Source: Longimicrobiales bacterium
Lineage (GTDB): Bacteria > Gemmatimonadota > Gemmatimonadetes > Longimicrobiales > Gaopeijiaceae
Length of the DNA stretch: 10,026 bases
Assembly (NCBI GenBank): GCA_028280205.1
Contig: JANQME010000404.1
Location: 1 to 10,026, forward strand
Reading direction: 5' to 3'
A program made the position numbers and the translations under genes. Under the pieces are notes generated by a model. The model searched no databases and was not told the DNA's origin. It saw only the letters and a list, made by a program, of their open reading frames with translations. Of this stretch, positions 5,068-10,026 are shown piece after piece (positions within the stretch are counted from its first letter, which is position 1; each line of letters opens with the position of its first letter).

Positions 5068-7719
5068 ATGCAGGTTTTCGAGCTGGCGGACGATCTCAAG
5101 GTCGGGACGGACGATCTCATCGCGCTTCTCCGGCACATGGGCATTCCCGTGTCGGACGAGGATGCGACGATCACGGACGGCCAGACGGCAAAGGTGCTCG
5201 CGAAGATGGAGCGGGAGCGCCGGGCCGGTCACAAGGACCCGACGAAGGCGATCCAGGCGGCCCTGGAGGACGCGGCTCCCACGTCCCCGCGCAGGCGCCG
5301 TCGGCGCCGCAAGGCGAACGACGTGCCGCCCCCCGAGCCGGAGCAGGCGGAGGACGAGTTCGAGGACGAGGAGGACGAAGCCGGGGTGACCGCCGAGGCC
5401 GCCGACGAGCCCGACTTCGCGGACGACGAGACCGTGAACGCCGAGGCGGACGAGGAGTTCGACACGTCGGACGAGCCGGTCTCCGCCGAGGCCTCGAAGA
5501 TCGAGGCTGCAGAGGAGTCGGAAGAGGCCGAGGTGGAGGAGGACGAGCCCGCGCCGGCCGCGGCCGCTTCGGACGACGTGGGTGGAGACGATTCCGAGGA
5601 CGAGGACTCGTCCCGATCGCTCCCGGCGCCCGCCCGCTCCGGTCAGCCGGACGGTCCGGTGCGGACGATCCGACGGCCGACACCGGCTCCGGCCGCCAGC
5701 GCCGGCCCGGGCGGTCAGGTGCGCATTCAGGCCGAGGGGTATACGGCCGACGGTCGCCGGCAGCGTCGGGACCGCAAGAAGGGGCGGAAGAAGGGCGTGG
5801 ATCGCGATGCGGTCCAGTCCAACATCTCCCGGGTCATGGCGGAGTTGAAGGGCGGGAAGGGGAAGAAGAAGCGTCGGAAGGGCCAACGCCTCTCGGCGGA
5901 GGAGATCGAGGCCCAGGAGGCCGAGAAGGAGGAGGCGAAGGAGCGCGAGCGCCGCACCGTGCGCGTCAACGAGTTTCTCACCGTCGCCGAGCTCGCCGAG
6001 TTGGTCGACGTGTCGTCGACGGACATTATCGGGTCGGCGTTCAAGAACCTCGGGCTCCTCGTCACCATCAACCAGCGGCTCGACTTCGACCAGATCGAGC
6101 TCCTTCTGGACGAGTTCAACTACACGGCCGTCCGCGAGGAGGAGTACGTCGTGGAGGCGGAGACCGTCGAGGAGGAGGACGCGCCGGAGGATCTCGAGCC
6201 GCGTCCGCCGGTCGTCACGGTCATGGGACACGTCGACCACGGAAAGACGCTCCTGCTCGACCGCATCCGGGAATCGAACGTCGTCGCCGGTGAGGCCGGG
6301 GGCATCACGCAGCACATCGGTGCGTACCACGTCGAGCTCCCGGACGGGCGCAGCATCGCGTTCCTGGATACGCCGGGGCACGCCGCCTTCACCGCGATGC
6401 GGGCCCGGGGCGCGGACGTCACGGACATCGTGATCCTGCTGGTCGCCGCCGACGACTCGGTCATGCCGCAGACGATCGAGGCGATCAGCCACGCCAAGAA
6501 CGCGGGCGTTCCGATGATCGTCGCGATCAACAAGGTCGACCTGCCCGCGGCCGACCCGGGGCGGGTGAAGCAGGAGCTCCTGCAGCACGCGGTCAACGTG
6601 GAGGACTTCGGGGGCGACGTACTCGCGGCCGAGATCTCGGCCAAGACGGGGCAGGGCATCGACGACCTGCTCGACAAGGTGCTCCTGCAGGCCGAGATGC
6701 TGGAGCTCAGGGCCAACCCGGATCGCGAGGCGGTCGGGACGGTGATCGAGGCCCAGCTCGACCAGGGGAAGGGGGCCGTGGCGACGGTGCTGGTGCAGAA
6801 GGGCACGCTGCGCGTCGGCGACTCGTTCATCGTCGGGCTGTACGACGGGCGCGTGAAGGCGCTGCTCGACGAGCGCGGGCAGCCGGTCGACGAGGTCGGC
6901 CCGGCGACACCGGTCCAGGTGCTCGGCGCGGGTGGCGTTCCCCAGGCGGGAGACACGTTCCAGGCCATGTCGGCCGATCAGGCTTCGGAGATCGCCGCGA
7001 ACCGGCAGCGTCTCGACCGCGAGAAGCAGCTCCGCATCCGCGAGCGCGGGCTCAAGCTGGGCGACTTCAGCTCGCTCGTGGAGAGTGGGCAGGTGTCGAG
7101 TCTGCCGCTCGTCATCAAGGGAGACGTGGACGGCTCCGTCCAGGCGCTCTCCGACGCACTCGAGCAGCTCGGCACGAATGAGGTGCGCGTCGAGGTCATC
7201 CACCGCGGTGTCGGCGCGATCAACGAGTCCGACGTGCTGCTCGCGCAGACGGCGGGTGCGGTGATCCTCGGCTTCCGGGTTCGTCCTCAGACGGCGGCTC
7301 GGCAGGCGGCCGAGCAGGAAGACGTCGAGATCAACGTCTACGACGTGATCTACGAGGCGGTCGATGACATCACCGCCGCGCTCGAAGGCATGCTCTCGCC
7401 CGAGAAGAGGGAGACGGTGGAGGGCACGGCGGAGGTGCGCGAGACGTTCCGCGTCTCCAAGGTCGGCACGATCGCCGGGTGCTACGTCGCCGACGGCCGC
7501 ATCGATCGCAAGCACCACGCCCGCCTGATCCGCGACGGCGTCGTCATCTACGACGGGGAGATCTCGTCGCTCAAGCGCTTCAAGGACGACGTGAAGGAAG
7601 TCCGAGAAGGGTTCGAGTGCGGAATCGGCATCGCCAACTTCAACGACATCAAGGTGGGCGACGTCATCGAGAGCTACACCGTCGAAGAGGTGGCCCGCAC
7701 GCTCGCCAGCTCGGCCTGA
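5068..7719 (+). CDS. infB: Translation initiation factor IF-2
   Basis: IF2 is the GTPase that places initiator fMet-tRNA on the 30S subunit and promotes subunit joining. The protein has 883 residues. It begins with an IF2_N domain (about 1-50, VFELADDLKVGTDDLIALLRH without a leader). A very acidic linker (about 90-181) and a Lys/Arg-rich stretch (about 225-271) follow, then a second IF2_N-like domain (about 298-352). The G domain has GHVDHGKT at 387-394, DTPGH at 434-438, NKVD at 488-491 and SAK at 524-526. Domains II and III follow, and the C-terminal fMet-tRNA-binding domain carries the conserved LKRFKDDVKEVREGFECGI run. The ATG at 5068 was chosen because family proteins begin M-x-V-x-E-L-A; a TTG at 5023 inside ylxQ is an unlikely alternative. 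The ribosome site is weak: AGAAGG ends one base before the ATG and GGAGG (5051-5055) is 12 bases away. Confidence 0.98.
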   Translation: MQVFELADDLKVGTDDLIALLRHMGIPVSDEDATITDGQTAKVLAKMERERRAGHKDPTKAIQAALEDAAPTSPRRRRRRRKANDVPPPEPEQAEDEFEDEEDEAGVTAEAADEPDFADDETVNAEADEEFDTSDEPVSAEASKIEAAEESEEAEVEEDEPAPAAAASDDVGGDDSEDEDSSRSLPAPARSGQPDGPVRTIRRPTPAPAASAGPGGQVRIQAEGYTADGRRQRRDRKKGRKKGVDRDAVQSNISRVMAELKGGKGKKKRRKGQRLSAEEIEAQEAEKEEAKERERRTVRVNEFLTVAELAELVDVSSTDIIGSAFKNLGLLVTINQRLDFDQIELLLDEFNYTAVREEEYVVEAETVEEEDAPEDLEPRPPVVTVMGHVDHGKTLLLDRIRESNVVAGEAGGITQHIGAYHVELPDGRSIAFLDTPGHAAFTAMRARGADVTDIVILLVAADDSVMPQTIEAISHAKNAGVPMIVAINKVDLPAADPGRVKQELLQHAVNVEDFGGDVLAAEISAKTGQGIDDLLDKVLLQAEMLELRANPDREAVGTVIEAQLDQGKGAVATVLVQKGTLRVGDSFIVGLYDGRVKALLDERGQPVDEVGPATPVQVLGAGGVPQAGDTFQAMSADQASEIAANRQRLDREKQLRIRERGLKLGDFSSLVESGQVSSLPLVIKGDVDGSVQALSDALEQLGTNEVRVEVIHRGVGAINESDVLLAQTAGAVILGFRVRPQTAARQAAEQEDVEINVYDVIYEAVDDITAALEGMLSPEKRETVEGTAEVRETFRVSKVGTIAGCYVADGRIDRKHHARLIRDGVVIYDGEISSLKRFKDDVKEVREGFECGIGIANFNDIKVGDVIESYTVEEVARTLASSA

Positions 7720-7740
7720 TCCGGGGGGAGACCCGTCGGG

Positions 7741-8022
7741 ATGGTCGTCGCGTCGCAGACGTGGGAGCTCGCTCTGCCCGGCTGCGTGTCCCTCAAGGCC
7801 AAGCGCTCCGTGCTCCGCTCGCTGCGGGATCGGCTTCGCTCGAAGTTCAACGTCTCGGTCGCCGAGACGGGGCTTCAGGACGTCCCCGCGCGGGCCGAGC
7901 TGACGATCGCGTTGGTGTCCAGCGACGGCCGGCTCGCCGGATCGATCCTGGAGAAGACCGACCGCTTCGTGGAGCAGCACGGCGGCGCGTCGATCGTGCG
8001 CGTGACGAGGGAGACGTACTGA
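7741..8022 (+). CDS. ylxP: DUF503 family protein (YlxP-like)
   Basis: A 93-residue protein with the DUF503 pattern: an N-terminal strand and turn ELALPGCVSLKAKRSVLRSL (about residues 10-29), then RFNVSVAE-like SKFNVSVAETG (about 34-44), and a C-terminal VLDKV-like helix ILEKTDRFVEQH. The family is a small ferredoxin-like fold whose biochemical role is unclear; Bacillus YlxP sits in the same place between infB and rbfA, and such proteins have been linked to ribosome function. No catalytic residues are recognised. The ATG at 7741 follows GGGGGGAG (7723-7730) after ten bases. The gene lies 21 bases after infB, and its stop is one base before the rbfA GTG, so it is clearly part of the operon. Length is usual for the family. 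Confidence 0.9.
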   Translation: MVVASQTWELALPGCVSLKAKRSVLRSLRDRLRSKFNVSVAETGLQDVPARAELTIALVSSDGRLAGSILEKTDRFVEQHGGASIVRVTRETY

Positions 8023-8023
8023 C

Positions 8024-8488
8024 GTGAGCCGACGGCTCGCGCGCTTCGCCGAGCAGCTCCGGCGCGAGCTCTCGGAGCTCATCCGCCTCCAGGTGCGCGA
8101 CCCCCGCGTCGGATCGGTCACGATCACCGGCGTGGAGGTGGCGCGAGATCTCGGCGCAGCCTGGATCTACGTCCGTTCGATCGCCGGCGGGGACGAGCTG
8201 GCCACTTCGGTCGAGGGACTCGAGGCCGCCGCCCCTTTCCTCCGGACGGAGCTGGGCAGGATCCTGCACGTCCGGCGCGTTCCGGAGCTCCGCTTCCGGC
8301 CCGACCGCTCGTACGAGGGCGGACGGCGGATCGAGGAGGTGCTCGCGGAGGTTCTGCCTCCCGACGAGCCGGACGAAGCAGGGGACGACGACTCCGGAGA
8401 CGAGCCGGAGGGCGCCCCCGACGGAGCCACCTACGTGGATCTCGTCTCCGGAGAGGAGGGAGAGGCCGGGGGAGAAGCCGCCCGGTGA
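8024..8488 (+). CDS. rbfA: 30S ribosome-binding factor RbfA with acidic C-terminal tail
   Basis: RbfA is a KH-like protein that binds the 30S subunit during late maturation near helix 1/28 of 16S rRNA, and works with RimP from the same operon. The product is 154 residues, longer than the usual 115-135. The core (about 1-110) shows RFAEQLRRELSELI, the RDPRVGSVTITGVEVARDL signature (about 25-43) and the final RSYEGGRRIEEVLAEVL helix. The remaining 44 residues (111-154) are acidic and low-complexity (DEPDEAGDDDSGDEPEG) and probably disordered. The start is GTG at 8024, one base after the ylxP stop; a GAGGGAG run (about 8004-8010) is 13 bases upstream. The stop overlaps the truB GTG as GTGA, which implies translational coupling. 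Family identity is clear from motif and context. Confidence 0.93.
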   Translation: MSRRLARFAEQLRRELSELIRLQVRDPRVGSVTITGVEVARDLGAAWIYVRSIAGGDELATSVEGLEAAAPFLRTELGRILHVRRVPELRFRPDRSYEGGRRIEEVLAEVLPPDEPDEAGDDDSGDEPEGAPDGATYVDLVSGEEGEAGGEAAR

Positions 8489-9372
8489 GGCTCGAGGACG
8501 GAGACTTCGTGCTCCCGGTCGACAAGCCCGAGGGACCCACGTCGCACGACGTCGTCGCAGCCGCCCGGCGCGCGCTCGGGACGCGGCGCATCGGGCACAC
8601 CGGCACGCTCGACCCCTTCGCTTCCGGACTCCTTCTGCTCTGCGTCGGCCGGGCGACGCGGCTCGCCGAGTACCTCTCTCGCCTGGACAAGGCGTACGAG
8701 GCCACGGCTCGACTCGGGGCCGAGACGGACACCCTCGACTGCGAGGGCGTCGTCACGACCGAGAACGGTGACCTGTCCGGGGTGTCCGAAGAGGTCGTGC
8801 GCCACGCGCTCGCAGGCCTGCGCGGGGCGTTGGATCAGGTTCCGCCGCAGTTCTCGGCGAAGAAGGTGGCGGGCGAGCCGATGCACCGTCGAGCGCGACG
8901 GGGCGAGCGCGTCGACCTCGCTCCGGTCGCGGTCACCGTCCACCGGATCGAGCTCACGGGATGGGCGCTCCCCGAGATCCGCTTCTCCGTGCGCTGTTCG
9001 AGCGGGACCTATGTGCGTTTGCTCGCACGCGACCTCGGACGGGCGATCGGCGTCGGAGCGCACCTGACCGCGCTACGCCGTACCGGCATCGGTGCGTTCG
9101 AGGTCTCGGACGCGCTGGGGCTCGGTGAGCTGACGGATGCCGAGCGCGTGGTGGCCGGACGCGTCGACCCCGTGGCGGCGGTCGGGCACCTTCCGTGCCT
9201 GGCGGTCGACGACGACCAGGCGGCCCGGCTGCGGCACGGACAGCGGCTCCGACTGGACGTGGGTGCGGAGGCGTCGGACCGGGCGGTCGCGGTCGCGCAC
9301 GCCGGGGGACTCCTCGCGATCGGCGAGATCGACCACGGGGTGCTCCGGCCCCGGAAGGTCTTCGCCTCGTGA
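8485..9372 (+). CDS. truB: tRNA pseudouridine(55) synthase TruB
   Basis: TruB converts U55 of the tRNA T-loop to pseudouridine. The 295-residue product has the family catalytic motif GHTGTLDPFASGLL (residues 37-50), with Asp43 as the catalytic aspartate. It also has the active-site Tyr71 in KAYEATARLG and the C-terminal CSSGTYVRLLARDLG motif (171-185), whose Arg178 corresponds to the conserved active-site Arg near position 181 of the E. coli enzyme. Residues after about 235 form a short PUA/TruB_C-like domain (LRHGQRL ... GLLAIGEI). The GTG start at 8485 overlaps the rbfA stop (GTGA) and follows GGGGGAGA (8468-8475) after nine bases. The N-terminus begins just before the conserved (L)PVDKP(E)GPTSHDV motif, as in homologues. 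Its own stop overlaps the ribF start in the same GTGA way. Confidence 0.97.
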   Translation: MRLEDGDFVLPVDKPEGPTSHDVVAAARRALGTRRIGHTGTLDPFASGLLLLCVGRATRLAEYLSRLDKAYEATARLGAETDTLDCEGVVTTENGDLSGVSEEVVRHALAGLRGALDQVPPQFSAKKVAGEPMHRRARRGERVDLAPVAVTVHRIELTGWALPEIRFSVRCSSGTYVRLLARDLGRAIGVGAHLTALRRTGIGAFEVSDALGLGELTDAERVVAGRVDPVAAVGHLPCLAVDDDQAARLRHGQRLRLDVGAEASDRAVAVAHAGGLLAIGEIDHGVLRPRKVFAS

Positions 9373-10026
9373 CGGCCGCCTCTTGGCCCTACCCGCCGGG
9401 GATCCCGGGCGACCGCGGCACCGTGGTCACGGTGGGAACGTTCGACGGTGTGCACCTGGGCCACTGGGCGGTGCTGCAGGAGATCCGCCGGCGGGCGGAG
9501 GCCACGGGGCGTCGCAGCGTCCTGGTGACGTTCGACCCTCACCCGCTCCGTATCGTTCGTCCTGAGCACGCGCCGCCGCTGCTCACCACTCCGGTCGAGA
9601 AGAAGGAGATCCTGGCCGAGAGCGGCCTCGATTGGGCCGTCTTCGTCTCCTTCACCGAGGCGCTCTCACGCTACGAGCCGCGACGCTTCGTCGAGGAGAT
9701 CCTCGTGGGGCGCCTGGGCGTCGAGGAGCTCGTCATCGGCTACGACCACGGCTTCGGACGGGACCGGGAGGGTGGACCGGAGATGCTCGAGACGATCGGT
9801 CGACGGCTCGGCTTCGCCGTGGACGTCGTCGAACCGGTCGCGGCCGACGACGCGGCCGTGTCGTCGTCGCGGATCCGGAGGCTGATCGCGGACGGGGACG
9901 TGGCGGGTGCGGGCTCCTGTCTGGGCCGCCCGTATTCCATCCGCGGAATCGTCGTGCGCGGCGAAGGGCGCGGCCGCGGCCTCGGCTTCCCCACCGCGAA
10001 CCTGGCTCCCCCGGGCGGCGACAAGC
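9369..10026 (+). CDS. ribF: Bifunctional riboflavin kinase/FAD synthetase RibF, 5' part
   Basis: RibF phosphorylates riboflavin to FMN and adenylylates FMN to FAD. The gene runs off the right edge; 219 residues are visible of a protein usually about 300-320. The N-terminal nucleotidyltransferase domain is complete: VGTFDGVHLGH (22-32, containing the HxGH nucleotide-binding motif), VTFDPHP (53-59), VIGYDHGFGRDREG (122-135) and SSSRIR (165-170). The flavokinase domain begins at about 183 with GRPYSIRGIVVRGEGRGRGL and reaches the FPTANL motif (207-212), which binds Mg-ATP, shortly before the window ends. The start is GTG at 9369, sharing GTGA with the truB stop, so translation is coupled; the N-terminus precedes the motif by about 20 residues, as usual. 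In Bacillus-type operons ribF is followed by rpsO and pnp, which may lie beyond the edge. Confidence 0.95.
   Translation, partial: MTAASWPYPPGIPGDRGTVVTVGTFDGVHLGHWAVLQEIRRRAEATGRRSVLVTFDPHPLRIVRPEHAPPLLTTPVEKKEILAESGLDWAVFVSFTEALSRYEPRRFVEEILVGRLGVEELVIGYDHGFGRDREGGPEMLETIGRRLGFAVDVVEPVAADDAAVSSSRIRRLIADGDVAGAGSCLGRPYSIRGIVVRGEGRGRGLGFPTANLAPPGGDK

Noticed and set aside
4378..8127. Uninterrupted 1249-codon reading frame on the minus strand opposite nusA, ylxQ, infB and ylxP.
   Set aside because: It is antisense to unmistakable conserved genes, has Arg/Leu/His/Asp-rich composition without domains, and arises because GC-rich codon usage removes stops from the opposite strand.

Overview
The window is very GC-rich bacterial chromosome with dense, mostly co-directional genes. 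It looks like a core housekeeping locus. The order rimP-nusA-ylxQ-infB-ylxP(DUF503)-rbfA-truB-ribF is the Bacillus-type translation/transcription-factor operon. The base composition, a MurA carrying Asp at the usual Cys position, a phasin-like gene next to murA and few clear Shine-Dalgarno sites argue against a Firmicute. A high-GC phylum such as Gemmatimonadota fits best, but that placement is inference from gene content and needs a marker-gene tree.

Layout. Positions 1-674 are on the minus strand: the start of an exported protein cut by the window edge (1-127), and a DUF948-like single-pass membrane protein (102-674) with a promoter suggesting a leaderless transcript. A 142-base divergent gap follows. 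The plus strand then carries murA (817-2097, peptidoglycan precursor synthesis) and a phasin-like coiled-coil gene (2144-2641), probably co-transcribed. The 209-base gap 2642-2850 is the only rich regulatory region. It holds two hairpins or inverted repeats, a strong sigma70-type promoter (TTGAGG, 17 bases, TATATT), and an intrinsic terminator lying downstream of that promoter but upstream of rimP, which is an attenuator-like arrangement.

From 2851 to the right edge the genes are tightly packed, with overlaps or gaps of at most 21 bases and no internal terminator seen: rimP (30S maturation), nusA (transcription elongation/termination/antitermination), an L7Ae-like RNA-binding protein (ylxQ), infB (initiation factor 2), ylxP (DUF503), rbfA (30S maturation), truB (tRNA pseudouridine-55) and ribF (FMN/FAD synthesis, truncated by the window end). 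Together they link ribosome assembly, translation initiation, tRNA modification and transcription control; NusA encoded inside the unit is a natural candidate for feedback on the leader terminator.

I see no rRNA, tRNA, CRISPR array, insertion sequence, prophage or defence gene, and no undescribed multi-gene system. The most interesting points are the leader terminator before rimP-nusA, the Asp117 MurA predicted to be fosfomycin-insensitive, and the acidic low-complexity extensions on several of the encoded factors.
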